Positions 8,067 through 16,419 of a stretch of DNA of 64,000 nucleotides are shown piece after piece (the stretch's first letter is position 1; the number at the start of each line of letters is the position of its first letter). Made by a program: the position numbers and the translations under genes. Where the stretch lies: the NCBI RefSeq assembly GCF_013522825.1, contig NZ_JAAMQZ010000027.1:1-64000 (forward strand). Reading direction: 5' to 3'. The notes below the pieces were generated by a model. It saw only the letters and a program-made list of their open reading frames with translations, had not been told where the DNA came from and searched no databases. This DNA comes from Stutzerimonas stutzeri. Lineage in GTDB: Bacteria > Pseudomonadota > Gammaproteobacteria > Pseudomonadales > Pseudomonadaceae.

Positions 8067-10961
8067 ATGCCCAACGGAATGAAGCGAGCGCTCATCGGCC
8101 TGATGACCGCACTGACCTGCTATTGCCTGATCGGCTTTCTGATCCTGCCGGGTGTAGCCCAGCGGATCGTCAACCAGCAACTGATCCAGTACGCCACGGT
8201 CCCGGCGCGCCTGGAGCGGATCGAATTCAATCCCTTCACGCTCGAACTGACGCTGTTCAACCTGCATCTGGGCGAAGAAGGTCAGCAGCAGCTCGGGTTC
8301 GAACGGCTCTATCTGGATCTCGAATGGAGCAGCCTGTGGCGCCGCGAGCTGCAGATCGCCGACCTCGAACTGGTCCGTCTGCAGACCCAGGTGCTGTTCG
8401 ACGAGCAGGGTGTACTCAACCTGAGCCAGCTCTTCAACCTGCCGCCGAGCAGCGAAGAACAGGCTGAAGAGGCCGATCAGGAGCCTTTTGCCCTGAGCAT
8501 CGGTCGACTGCAACTGGTGGAGGGCTCGATTCGATTCGCCGATCAGCGTCCCGCCGAGCCCATCGATTTCCTGCTCGACTCGCTCAACTTCGAGCTGCTC
8601 AACTTCGCCACCCGCTCGGATGAGTCCGCCGAGGCGGTTCTGGTCGCCAGCGGCCCCAGCGGCGCGCGCGTGGACTGGACAGGGCAGCTCAGCCTCTCGC
8701 CCGTGGCCTCATCCGGTCAGCTGAAGATCAGCAACCTGCAGCTGAAGGATTTCTGGGCCTACGCCCAGGACGCCCTCCCCTTGCGGCTCGTCGAGGGCCG
8801 GGCCAGTTTCGCCAGTGATTACCGGCTCGACCTTGGCGAAGGCACCGAACTGCAACTGAGCGATCTGAGCCTGCAGCTTTCGCCCTTCCAGCTCGACACG
8901 CCGGATGGCCAGCCGCTGCTGCGCCTGGAGCAGCTCGATATCAGCCAGACCTCGGTGGACCTGGCCGGACAGCAGGTCGTCATCGGCGCGCTGCGCAGCC
9001 AGAAACTCGAAACCTGGGCGGCCCGCGAAGCCGACGGCGAACTGAACTGGCAGAAGCTGCTCGCCAGCGCCAATAGCGAAGAGAGTGCAGCCGAAAGCCC
9101 CGCCGCAGCGGATGATGCCGACACGACGCCAAGCTGGCAGGTGCTCTTGCAGAGCGCGCAACTGCGCGACTATCAGCTGCACTTGAGCGACCGAGTGCCG
9201 GAACAGGAAGTCGCTCTGGAACTCGGTCCGCTGAATCTCGACCTGTCCGATTTCGACAGCCGGGGCACCTCGCCTTTCACCATTGAACTCGACACCGGCA
9301 TCGGCAACCGGGGCTCGCTACAGGCACAGGGACAGCTGCAGCTGACGCCACTGACGGGCACGCTGGCCATCGACAGCCAGGACATCGACCTGCGCATCGC
9401 CCAGGCCTACCTGACGCCTTTCGTGCATCTGGAACTGCGCAGCGGCTTTCTCGCCAGCCAGCTGAAGCTCGAACTGCTCGAAGCCGAACCGCTGGCCTTC
9501 AACCTGGGCGGAGCGGTCGAGATCACCCAGCTGCATACGCTGGACACCATCAAGAACCGCGACTTCCTCAAATGGCAGCGGCTGCAGCTCAAGGGCCTGG
9601 ATTACCGCCACCCGCAGCAATTGCAGATGCAAAGCATCGATCTGGCGCAGCCCTACACCCGCTTCATCATCAACCCCGACCTCACCACCAATATCAACGA
9701 CCTACTGGTGGACAAGCCTTCACCAGATGCCACTGCACCCGAGGCAACGGAGCAGGAAGCGCTGGCCATCCGCATCGGCGGCATCAATATCGCCGAGGGT
9801 TCGGCCAACTTCTCCGACCTCAGCCTGCGCCCGCCCTTCATCACCGCCGTGCAGGAGCTCAATGGCGCGGTCGGCACGCTGGACAATCGCCAGCAGCAAC
9901 CGGCTTCGGTGGACGTCACAGGCAAGGTCGATCGCTATGCGCCGGTCAGCATCAAGGGCACGCTCACCCCCTTCGACCCGCTGCAGAGCCTGGATATCGC
10001 CACCAGTTTCAAACAGGTCGAACTGACCACGCTGTCGCCCTACTCCAGCAAATTCGCCGGTTATCGCATCCAGAAGGGCCGCATGGACCTGGACCTGCAC
10101 TATCGCATCCAGCAAGGGCAGCTCAACGCCGACAACAAGGTCGTGCTGCAACAGCTGCAGCTCGGCGAACAGGTCGACAGCCCCGAAGCGGTCGATCTGC
10201 CCGTTCGGCTGGCCGTGGCGCTGCTCAAGGACAGCAAGGGCACCATCTCCCTCGAACTGCCGGTACAGGGCGACCTCAACAACCCGCAGTTCGACGTCAT
10301 GCCCATCGTCTGGCAAACGCTGCGCAACCTGATCACCCGTGCCGTCCAGGCACCCTTCAAGTTTCTTGCCGGGCTGGTGGATGGAGACCAGGTCGACCTC
10401 AGCCAGGTACTGTTCGCCCCCGGCAGCAGCGAACTCGACCCGCAGGCACGCGGCAACCTGGACACCCTGGCCCGTGCGCTGAACGAACGTCCGGTGCTGC
10501 GCCTTGAAATCGAAGGTCAGAGTTCGCCGCAGGCAGACGGCCCCTTGCTCGCCGAACAGTGGCTGCAGCGCGAATACCAGCAGACCCTGTACAGCATGCT
10601 GCAGCGGCGCGGCGACAAGGTGCCAGCCGATGCGGCGCAACTGGACGTCAGCGAAGAGGACAAGGCGGCCTTGCTCGAAGGCATCTACCGTAGCCGCCTG
10701 AAGCAGCAGCCGCCCGAGGCATGGAAAGAACTCGACGATGCACAGCGCCGGCAGAACATGCATGACGCGGTGATCGCCAGCCGTGCGGACAGTACCGCGC
10801 TGCTGCGCAGCCTGAGTCGTGCCCGTGCCAACGCGATCAAGGATTACCTGGTCGATCAGGCTGGCCTTGATGCCTCACGGGCCTACCTGCTCGATACAGG
10901 CACCAGCGAAACCGCAGAGAACGGGCAGGTCCCGACCTCTCTGCATCTGGGAAGCGAATGA
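8067..10961 (+). CDS. DUF748 (AsmA-like) envelope protein with OmpA-like C terminus
   Basis: A large 964-residue protein with one N-terminal membrane anchor (ALIGLMTALTCYCLIGFLILPG, about 6-28) followed by long beta-rich repeats typical of DUF748/AsmA-like proteins. These are believed to work in the periplasm on lipid or outer-membrane homeostasis. The block SIKGTLTPFDPLQSLDIATSFK near 630 is characteristic of the family. The last 180 residues contain LFAPGSSELDPQARGNLDTLARAL and RARANAIKDYLVDQ, reminiscent of an OmpA peptidoglycan-binding fold split by an insert. Its stop is one base from the first DUF2845 gene, so the three downstream envelope genes may be co-transcribed. Molecular function unknown. 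Confidence 0.8.
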   Translation: MPNGMKRALIGLMTALTCYCLIGFLILPGVAQRIVNQQLIQYATVPARLERIEFNPFTLELTLFNLHLGEEGQQQLGFERLYLDLEWSSLWRRELQIADLELVRLQTQVLFDEQGVLNLSQLFNLPPSSEEQAEEADQEPFALSIGRLQLVEGSIRFADQRPAEPIDFLLDSLNFELLNFATRSDESAEAVLVASGPSGARVDWTGQLSLSPVASSGQLKISNLQLKDFWAYAQDALPLRLVEGRASFASDYRLDLGEGTELQLSDLSLQLSPFQLDTPDGQPLLRLEQLDISQTSVDLAGQQVVIGALRSQKLETWAAREADGELNWQKLLASANSEESAAESPAAADDADTTPSWQVLLQSAQLRDYQLHLSDRVPEQEVALELGPLNLDLSDFDSRGTSPFTIELDTGIGNRGSLQAQGQLQLTPLTGTLAIDSQDIDLRIAQAYLTPFVHLELRSGFLASQLKLELLEAEPLAFNLGGAVEITQLHTLDTIKNRDFLKWQRLQLKGLDYRHPQQLQMQSIDLAQPYTRFIINPDLTTNINDLLVDKPSPDATAPEATEQEALAIRIGGINIAEGSANFSDLSLRPPFITAVQELNGAVGTLDNRQQQPASVDVTGKVDRYAPVSIKGTLTPFDPLQSLDIATSFKQVELTTLSPYSSKFAGYRIQKGRMDLDLHYRIQQGQLNADNKVVLQQLQLGEQVDSPEAVDLPVRLAVALLKDSKGTISLELPVQGDLNNPQFDVMPIVWQTLRNLITRAVQAPFKFLAGLVDGDQVDLSQVLFAPGSSELDPQARGNLDTLARALNERPVLRLEIEGQSSPQADGPLLAEQWLQREYQQTLYSMLQRRGDKVPADAAQLDVSEEDKAALLEGIYRSRLKQQPPEAWKELDDAQRRQNMHDAVIASRADSTALLRSLSRARANAIKDYLVDQAGLDASRAYLLDTGTSETAENGQVPTSLHLGSE

Positions 10962-10962
10962 T

Positions 10963-11259
10963 ATGCGCACGGCTTTTCATCTCCTGCTACTCGGCCTGAT
11001 GGGCGCCAGCCCGATGTCACAGGCCGACACCCTGCGCTGCGGCAGCCAACTGGTCAGCACCGGCGACCGGACTTTCGAGGTGGAACGCAAGTGCGGCCCC
11101 CCTATGCAACGCGACCTTGTCGGCTATACCCTCGGCCCGCATGCCAGGCAGGAAATGATCATCGAGGAGTGGCTCTATGGCCCCACCAACGGCAAGCTCA
11201 GTATCCTGACCTTTGAAGGCAATCGCCTGATACGCATCGAATCGCGCCGCGCCCGCTGA
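10963..11259 (+). CDS. Small secreted DUF2845 protein, copy A
   Basis: A 98-residue protein with a Sec signal peptide (MRTAFHLLLLGLMGASPMSQA, cleavage near 21) and a short mature domain with two cysteines: TLRCGSQLVS and VERKCGPP. The end EEWLYGPTNGKLSILTFEGNRLIRI is the DUF2845 pattern. The ATG lies one base after the DUF748 stop. Probably periplasmic, with the Cys pair able to form a disulfide. Function unknown. Confidence 0.8.
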   Translation: MRTAFHLLLLGLMGASPMSQADTLRCGSQLVSTGDRTFEVERKCGPPMQRDLVGYTLGPHARQEMIIEEWLYGPTNGKLSILTFEGNRLIRIESRRAR

Positions 11260-11270
11260 ACCAGGATTAA

Positions 11271-11582
11271 GTGAACATGCCTCTCTTGCTACCCCTTACC
11301 GTACTGCTACTCACAGCTATCGGTACCGCCCAGGCTTCTTCCACCTATCGCTGCGGCAGTGCCCTGGTCAGCCTGGATGCCTCTACGGCTGAAGTCAGAA
11401 CAAAATGCGGCGAGCCCACCAGCGCAGCGCAGGTAGGCTTCAAGGACATCATTGACAGGTATGGGTATCACCAGGAAGTACAGGTCGAAGAGTGGACCTA
11501 TGGTCCTACCCATGGCATGTACCATTTCCTGCGTTTCGAGGGGAACCGCCTGCGGCGTATAGACAGCGAACGGGGCCGCTGA
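11271..11582 (+). CDS. Small secreted DUF2845 protein, copy B
   Basis: A tandem paralogue of the preceding gene, 103 residues from GTG 11271 (or 101 from ATG 11277). It has a signal peptide (LLLPLTVLLLTAIGTAQAS) followed by YRCGSALVS, VRTKCGEP and VEEWTYGPTHGMYHFLRFEGNRLRRI. The two cysteines and the C-terminal block match copy A, so they arose by duplication. AGGA at 11263 is 4 nt from GTG and 10 nt from ATG, so the start is ambiguous. Function unknown. Confidence 0.75.
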   Translation: MNMPLLLPLTVLLLTAIGTAQASSTYRCGSALVSLDASTAEVRTKCGEPTSAAQVGFKDIIDRYGYHQEVQVEEWTYGPTHGMYHFLRFEGNRLRRIDSERGR

Positions 11583-11605
11583 AATCGGATAGCCCTGACA
11601 GCCCT

Positions 11606-11634
11606 GCTGGCGAGGCATCCATGCCTGTCGCCAG
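11606..11634. terminator. Hairpin between convergent genes
   Basis: CTGGCG-A-GGCAT / ATGCC-TGT-CGCCAG folds into a bulged stem between the convergent DUF2845 and BON genes. There is no T-tract, so it may be a weak bidirectional terminator or a 3'-end stabiliser. Confidence 0.4.
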
Positions 11635-11662
11635 AGGCGTGTCAATCAATCAGCGCAGCGGA

Positions 11663-12037
11663 TCAGTCAGCCGCTTTCAGGCCGTCTGCCGAAACGTCCC
11701 GCACACCCTTGATGCCTTTGGCCTTGTTGATGGCCACTTCACGCTCGGCCTCGGTGGCCACGGTACCGGACAGCGAAACAACGCCGTCCTTGGTTTCCAC
11801 TTCGATATCCATACCGGGTGTGGCATCGTCGGCCAGCAAGGTTGATTTCACCTTGGTGGTAATCCAGGTATCAGAAACGGCGTCACCGGCCTTTTCCACG
11901 CGGTCATTGGTGGCCAGCATCAGCGTATCGGTCTTCTGCGTCGCTGGGGTGACATCGGCAAATGCAACACCTGCCACGGGCAGGCTCAGGGCGGCGGCAA
12001 TGGCGGTAGCTGTAAGAGACTTCTGGATTGTATTCAT
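11663..12037 (-). CDS. Periplasmic BON-domain protein (OsmY-like)
   Basis: A 124-residue protein with a Sec signal peptide (about residues 1-28, ending VAGVAFA-D) and one BON domain: DTWITTKVKSTLLADD...IEVETKDGVVSLSGTVATEAEREVAINKAKGIKGVRDV. BON domains bind phospholipid or envelope components and are often stress-induced. The Shine-Dalgarno AGGAG is eight bases upstream. A sigma-54-like promoter lies at 12102-12116, suggesting control by an enhancer-binding regulator instead of, or as well as, the usual stress sigma factors. Confidence 0.85.
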   Translation of the reverse strand: MNTIQKSLTATAIAAALSLPVAGVAFADVTPATQKTDTLMLATNDRVEKAGDAVSDTWITTKVKSTLLADDATPGMDIEVETKDGVVSLSGTVATEAEREVAINKAKGIKGVRDVSADGLKAAD

Positions 12038-12101
12038 AGTGGCACTCCTGTTCTTTAAATGACTGCGGTATCACTCCGACCGCAGGTCCACAGGAGATAT
12101 C

Positions 12102-12116
12102 GCAAGCGGCATGCCA
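12102..12116 (-). promoter_or_regulatory. Sigma-54 promoter candidate for the BON-domain gene
   Basis: Read on the minus strand, TGGCATGCCGCTTGC matches the -24/-12 consensus TGGCACG-N4-TTGC with a single mismatch and exact GG-N10-GC spacing. The start site would be near 12090, leaving a 50-nt leader. About 40-55 bases upstream an imperfect dyad (TTAAGCTA-CTGCATA-TAGCTAA, 12154-12174) could be an activator site. Confidence 0.55.
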
Positions 12117-12246
12117 GTTTTTGCCACTTTTCAAAGCCCTATAAATCAACAACTTAGCTATATGCAGTAGCTTAACGCCACTAGCACACTGCATGTTTTG
12201 CCTCAGCAGGGCGTGCAAGTTGCAACAACCGGCGCCAGCAGAAAAA

Positions 12247-12275
12247 CAAACGCCCCGAACAGTCGGGGCGTTTGT
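12247..12275. terminator. Terminator downstream of pnp
   Basis: AAACGCCCCGA-nnnn-TCGGGGCGTTT is a near-perfect stem flanked by A/T runs. On the minus strand it is followed by TTTGTTTTTC, ending the rimP-pnp operon. The rest of the 12038-12334 interval holds the BON promoter described separately and nothing else I can identify. Confidence 0.8.
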
Positions 12276-12334
12276 TCAAGCCGCAGACCTGAAGCGTTCA
12301 GGCCCTGCGAAGTGCTTGTCTCACATCAGGCCAA

Positions 12335-14440
12335 TCAGGCTTCGGAAGCCTTCGCCGCCGCTACATCCTTGATCGACAGCTTGATGCGACCGCGGTTGTC
12401 CACGTCCAGCACCAACACTTCGACTTCCTGGCCTTCCTTGAGAATATCGGTGACTTTCTCCACGCGCTGATCACTCAGCATCGAGATGTGCACCAGACCA
12501 TCCTTGCCCGGCAGGATGTTGACGAAGGCGCCGAAATCGACGATGCGCTCCACCTTGCCAACGTAGATCTTGCCGATCTCGGCTTCTGCGGTGATGCCCA
12601 GCACGCGCTGACGGGCAGCCTCGGCCGCTTCCTTGGTTTCGCCGAAGATCTTGATCGAACCGTCGTCCTCGATATCGATGGACGCCTTGGTCTCTTCACA
12701 GATACCACGGATGGTCGCGCCACCCTTGCCGATGACGTCGCGGATCTTGTCCTGGTCGATCTTCATCGCAATCATGGTCGGTGCGTTGGCCGACAGCTCG
12801 GTACGCGACTGAGCAATGACCTGGTTCATCTGACCGAGAATGTTCAGGCGCGCTTCCAGTGCCTGGCCCAGCGCGATTTCCATGATCTCTTCGGTAATGC
12901 CCTGGATCTTGATGTCCATCTGCAGCGCGGTGACGCCCTTGGCGGTACCGGCCACTTTGAAGTCCATGTCGCCCAGGTGATCTTCGTCGCCGAGGATGTC
13001 GGTCAGTACGGCGAATTTCTCGCCTTCCTTGACCAGGCCCATGGCGATACCGGCCACCGGCGCCTTCATCGGCACACCGGCGTCCATCAGGGCCAGGGAA
13101 GCGCCGCAGACCGAAGCCATGGAGCTGGAACCGTTGGATTCGGTGATTTCCGACACCACGCGAATGGTGTACGGGAACTCGTCGGCGCTCGGCAGCATGG
13201 CGGCCACGGAGCGGCGGGCCAGACGACCGTGACCGATTTCGCGGCGGCCAGTGGCGCCCATGCGACCACACTCGCCCACCGAATACGGCGGGAAGTTGTA
13301 GTGCAGCATGAAGGGGTCTTTCTTCTCGCCTTCCAGGGTGTCGAGCAACTGTGCGTCACGCGCGGTACCGAGGGTAGCGACCACCAGCGCCTGGGTTTCG
13401 CCACGGGTGAACAGGGCCGAGCCGTGGGTCTTGTCGAGCACGCCGACTTCGATGTTCAGGCCACGTACGGTGCGGGTATCGCGACCGTCGATACGCGGCT
13501 TGCCGTTGACGATGTTCTCGCGCACGGTGCGGTATTCGATTTCGCCGAAGGCTTCCTTCACTTCGCCGGCGGAAGGCTGACCTTCTTCGCCGGAGAAGCG
13601 GGCGACGACCTGCTCGCGCAGCTCGCCCAGGCGCGCATAGCGGTCCTGCTTGATGATGATGGTGTAAGCCTGGGAAATCGCTTCGCCGAACTCGCTGCGA
13701 ATCGCATTGAGCAACTCGGTGCTTTCCGCTTTCGGCTGCCAGTCCCAGGTCGGCTTCGCGGCTTCAGCTGCCAGCTCGGTCACAGCCTGGATCACAGCCT
13801 GGAATTCGTCGTGGGCGAACAGCACGGCGCCCAGCATCTGGTCTTCGGTCAGTTCCTTGGCCTCGGACTCGACCATCAGTACGGCGTCCTTGGTGCCGGC
13901 CACGACCATGTCCAGGCTGGAGGCCTTGAGCTGCTCGTAGGTCGGGTTCAGCAGGTAGCCGGTTTCCGGGTGGAAGGCTACGCGTGCGGCACCGATAGGA
14001 CCATTGAACGGAATGCCGGAAATGGCCAGCGCAGCAGAGGTACCGATCATCGCAGCGATATCCGGATCGGTCTTCTTGCTGGTGGAAATCACGGTGCAGA
14101 TGACCTGCACTTCGTTCTGGAAACCTTCCGGGAACAGCGGGCGGATCGGGCGGTCGATCAGGCGCGAAGTTAGGGTTTCCTTCTCGGAGGGACGTGCCTC
14201 GCGCTTGAAGAAACCGCCGGGGATCTTGCCAGCCGCGTAGGTTTTTTCCTGATAGTGCACGGACAGCGGGAAAAAGCCTTTGCTCGGATCAGCCGTCTTC
14301 GCGCCAGTGACGGCGACCAGTACAGCGACATCATCGTCAACGGTGACCAGCACAGCGCCGGAGGCTTGACGGGCGATACGACCCGTCTCGAGGGTTACGG
14401 TCGACTCACCGAACTGAAATTTCTTGATTACCGGGTTCAC
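12335..14440 (-). CDS. pnp: Polyribonucleotide nucleotidyltransferase (PNPase)
   Basis: Phosphorolytic 3'-5' exoribonuclease of the RNA degradosome. The 701-residue protein has two RNase PH-like domains (about 10-145 and 310-545, with GRRE-type [14 protein letters not shown]), a KH domain (about 555-615, [12 protein letters not shown]) and an S1 domain at the C terminus (about 620-690). It follows rpsO on the same strand. A long perfect-class hairpin at 14517-14595 lies about 75 nt upstream of the start, the position at which RNase III and PNPase autoregulate pnp in enterics. Confidence 0.97.
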   Translation of the reverse strand: MNPVIKKFQFGESTVTLETGRIARQASGAVLVTVDDDVAVLVAVTGAKTADPSKGFFPLSVHYQEKTYAAGKIPGGFFKREARPSEKETLTSRLIDRPIRPLFPEGFQNEVQVICTVISTSKKTDPDIAAMIGTSAALAISGIPFNGPIGAARVAFHPETGYLLNPTYEQLKASSLDMVVAGTKDAVLMVESEAKELTEDQMLGAVLFAHDEFQAVIQAVTELAAEAAKPTWDWQPKAESTELLNAIRSEFGEAISQAYTIIIKQDRYARLGELREQVVARFSGEEGQPSAGEVKEAFGEIEYRTVRENIVNGKPRIDGRDTRTVRGLNIEVGVLDKTHGSALFTRGETQALVVATLGTARDAQLLDTLEGEKKDPFMLHYNFPPYSVGECGRMGATGRREIGHGRLARRSVAAMLPSADEFPYTIRVVSEITESNGSSSMASVCGASLALMDAGVPMKAPVAGIAMGLVKEGEKFAVLTDILGDEDHLGDMDFKVAGTAKGVTALQMDIKIQGITEEIMEIALGQALEARLNILGQMNQVIAQSRTELSANAPTMIAMKIDQDKIRDVIGKGGATIRGICEETKASIDIEDDGSIKIFGETKEAAEAARQRVLGITAEAEIGKIYVGKVERIVDFGAFVNILPGKDGLVHISMLSDQRVEKVTDILKEGQEVEVLVLDVDNRGRIKLSIKDVAAAKASEA

Positions 14441-14516
14441 GGTGTTTTCCTTCTCTGTGTTGCCTTTGGGGGAAATTGGCGGAAAGCACGGGAGTCGGAC
14501 CCAGCACTTTCTACGA

Positions 14517-14595
14517 AAAGCCTGAAGCTGAAAGCCGAAAGCTGGAAGCAGGAACGACGTCCTGCTTCCAGCTTCCGGCTTCTAGCTTCCAGCTC
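14517..14595 (-). repeat. Long inverted repeat between rpsO and pnp
   Basis: The left arm 14517-14553 and right arm 14560-14595 pair over about 36 bp with only a few mismatches around a 6-nt loop (ACGACG). The arms are built of degenerate heptads like AAGCTGG/AAGCCGG, the same family as at 16307-16411, 34148-34223 and 38331-38410. In RNA it would be a good double-stranded RNase III substrate in the pnp leader and could also protect the rpsO 3' end. Confidence 0.75.
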
Positions 14596-14603
14596 GCTAC
14601 GTC

Positions 14604-14873
14604 TTAACGACGCAGACCCAGACGACCGATCAGGGTGCTGTAACGAGTAGTGTCCTTGCCCTTCAGGTAATCCAGCAGCTTACGACGCTGGTTGACCATA
14701 CGGATCAGGCCACGACGCGAGTGGTGGTCCTTGCCGTTGGCCTTGAAGTGACCTTGCAGCTTGTTGATGTTGGCGGTCAGCAGGGCAACCTGCACTTCCG
14801 GGCTACCGGTATCGCCTTCAGCTTGCTTGTACTCGTTAACGATCTGGGCTTTTTCTTCAACGCTAAGTGCCAT
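14604..14873 (-). CDS. rpsO: 30S ribosomal protein S15
   Basis: An 89-residue ribosomal protein that binds the central domain of 16S rRNA. The sequence starts [17 protein letters not shown] and contains the S15 signature [23 protein letters not shown]. The length matches the E. coli protein. It is flanked by truB upstream and pnp downstream, the universal order. It likely has its own promoter at 14915-14943. Confidence 0.98.
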   Translation of the reverse strand: MALSVEEKAQIVNEYKQAEGDTGSPEVQVALLTANINKLQGHFKANGKDHHSRRGLIRMVNQRRKLLDYLKGKDTTRYSTLIGRLGLRR

Positions 14874-14914
14874 GATGGGCTCCTTACAGTGAACAGGCCG
14901 GGAAAGTCCCGTGT

Positions 14915-14943
14915 TTTAAAAGAGGGCTGACCGTGCCTGCCAA
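14915..14943 (-). promoter_or_regulatory. Sigma-70 promoter candidate for rpsO-pnp
   Basis: On the minus strand TTGGCA (14938-14943) and TTTAAA (14915-14920) are separated by 17 bp, in the 117-nt truB-rpsO gap. It fits the known separate rpsO promoter in other gamma-proteobacteria. Confidence 0.4.
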
Positions 14944-14990
14944 CAGCCATCCTCGTGATGCAACGCGCCATCAGGCGCAGTGCATATCGG

Positions 14991-15908
14991 TCATTCCGAC
15001 CGAATCAGTCGACGCGGCGCAATGCGCCCGTCATCGCTCATTTCACCGATACCGATAAAGCGTCCGGTATGATCCTGCACCCGCATCATGCCGAACTGCG
15101 GGGCCTGCGGTGCGCGCACCGGCTGCCCGTGCAGCCAGTAAAATGCGCTGTGCTCCGAAAGCTGCACCAGCGGCCAGTGCTCCAACCCGCTGTCGACCGG
15201 CAGGAGAAAGGTATCGAGCGCCTCTGCTCCACCATTGGCATGAGCCTGTTCCAGCGCTTCGAGCGTGACCGTCCGGGACAGATCGAAGGGGCCTGCCTGG
15301 GTTCGCCGCAGCTCCGCCACGTGTGCCCCGCAGCCCAGTTCATACCCGATATCCTCGACCAGCGTGCGGATATAGGTGCCTTTGCTGCACGACACCGCAA
15401 GTCTCGCCCGATCAGCGTCCAGCGACAGCAGATCCAGGCGTGCAATGGTAACAGAACGCGGCTCGCGCTCCACTACCTCTCCGGCGCGCGCCAGCTTGTA
15501 AAGTGGCTGGCCGTCACGCTTGAGCGCCGAGTACATCGGTGGAATCTGCTGAAGATCACCGCGAAACTGCGGCAGTATGGCTTCGAGCTGAGCCTGGCTG
15601 ATATTGACCGGCTTGCGCTCGATAACCTCGCCCTCGGCATCTGCCGTAGTGGTGGTCACACCGAGCTGGGCGACCGTCTCGTAGGCCTTGTCGGCATCGA
15701 GCAGGTACTGGGAAAACTTGGTGGCCTCACCGAAGCACAGGGGCAGCACCCCGGTGGCCAGCGGGTCGAGGCTGCCGGTGTGCCCGGCCTTCTCGGCATT
15801 GAGCAGCCAGCGAACCTTCTGCAGCGCCGCGTTGGAAGTGAACCCGCGCGGCTTGTCGAGAAGAATGATGCCGCTGACTGCGCGGCGAATGCGTTTTACC
15901 TGTGCCAC
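14991..15908 (-). CDS. truB: tRNA pseudouridine(55) synthase
   Basis: Forms pseudouridine 55 in the T-loop of tRNAs. The 305-residue protein has [14 protein letters not shown] near the start and the catalytic-aspartate motif [24 protein letters not shown] near residues 36-60, then [14 protein letters not shown]. The C terminus resembles the bacterial PUA-like extension. Its start is 3 nt from the rbfA stop, consistent with co-translation. Confidence 0.97.
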   Translation of the reverse strand: MAQVKRIRRAVSGIILLDKPRGFTSNAALQKVRWLLNAEKAGHTGSLDPLATGVLPLCFGEATKFSQYLLDADKAYETVAQLGVTTTTADAEGEVIERKPVNISQAQLEAILPQFRGDLQQIPPMYSALKRDGQPLYKLARAGEVVEREPRSVTIARLDLLSLDADRARLAVSCSKGTYIRTLVEDIGYELGCGAHVAELRRTQAGPFDLSRTVTLEALEQAHANGGAEALDTFLLPVDSGLEHWPLVQLSEHSAFYWLHGQPVRAPQAPQFGMMRVQDHTGRFIGIGEMSDDGRIAPRRLIRSE

Positions 15909-15911
15909 GCC

Positions 15912-16295
15912 TTAGCCCCCATCGCTGTGCTTGCGGTCTTCTGCGACCGCCCGCTCGATCAGCGACGTCAACTCGACTCCGCGACGAACACTGGCGTCAT
16001 AGCTGAAATGCAGCTGCGGCACCGTGCGCAGCTTCATCGCCTTGCCCAGCTGCATGCGCAGGAAGCCGCCCGCATCGTTGAGTATCCGCAGATTGCTCTT
16101 GACCGCATCCTCGTCATCGTCCTTGCCCATGATGGTGATGAACACCTTGGCATGGGAAAGATCACGACTGACCTCGACGGCGGTGATGGTCACCAGACCG
16201 AGACGCGGGTCCTTGATTTCACGCTGGATCAAGGATGCCAGCTCGCGCTGCATCTGGTCGCCTATGCGCTGGGTACGACTGAATTCTTTGGCCAT
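15912..16295 (-). CDS. rbfA: 30S ribosome-binding factor A
   Basis: Late 30S-maturation and cold-shock factor. The 127-residue protein starts [33 protein letters not shown], the standard RbfA N terminus, with a KH-like fold and the conserved [24 protein letters not shown]. The start at 16295 is chosen over an in-frame extension to 16316 because the extra residues lie in the intergenic repeat and are not family-like. Confidence 0.96.
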   Translation of the reverse strand: MAKEFSRTQRIGDQMQRELASLIQREIKDPRLGLVTITAVEVSRDLSHAKVFITIMGKDDDEDAVKSNLRILNDAGGFLRMQLGKAMKLRTVPQLHFSYDASVRRGVELTSLIERAVAEDRKHSDGG

Positions 16296-16306
16296 ATAAG
16301 CTGCCT

Positions 16307-16411
16307 CAAGCTTCAAGCGCTAAGCTTCAAGCTAAAAAATACCAAAAAGCCAAACGGCAAGCTCAATCGGTGGACCAGGCCACTTCTTGAAACTTGCCGC
16401 TTGTAGCTTGC
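16307..16411 (-). repeat. Heptad-type inverted repeat between infB and rbfA
   Basis: The arm CAAGCTTCAAGCGCTAAGC (from 16307) pairs with CTTGAAACTTGCCGCTTG (from 16386) over about 24 bp with four mismatches and a 55-nt loop. The unit is a degenerate AAGCTTC heptad. It occupies nearly the whole infB-rbfA gap inside an operon, so the mRNA would carry it. Confidence 0.65.
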
Positions 16412-16419
16412 TGCTCGGA

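Noticed and set aside
12488..14173. 561-codon open frame antisense to pnp
   Set aside because: Shadow of pnp with no recognisable domain.
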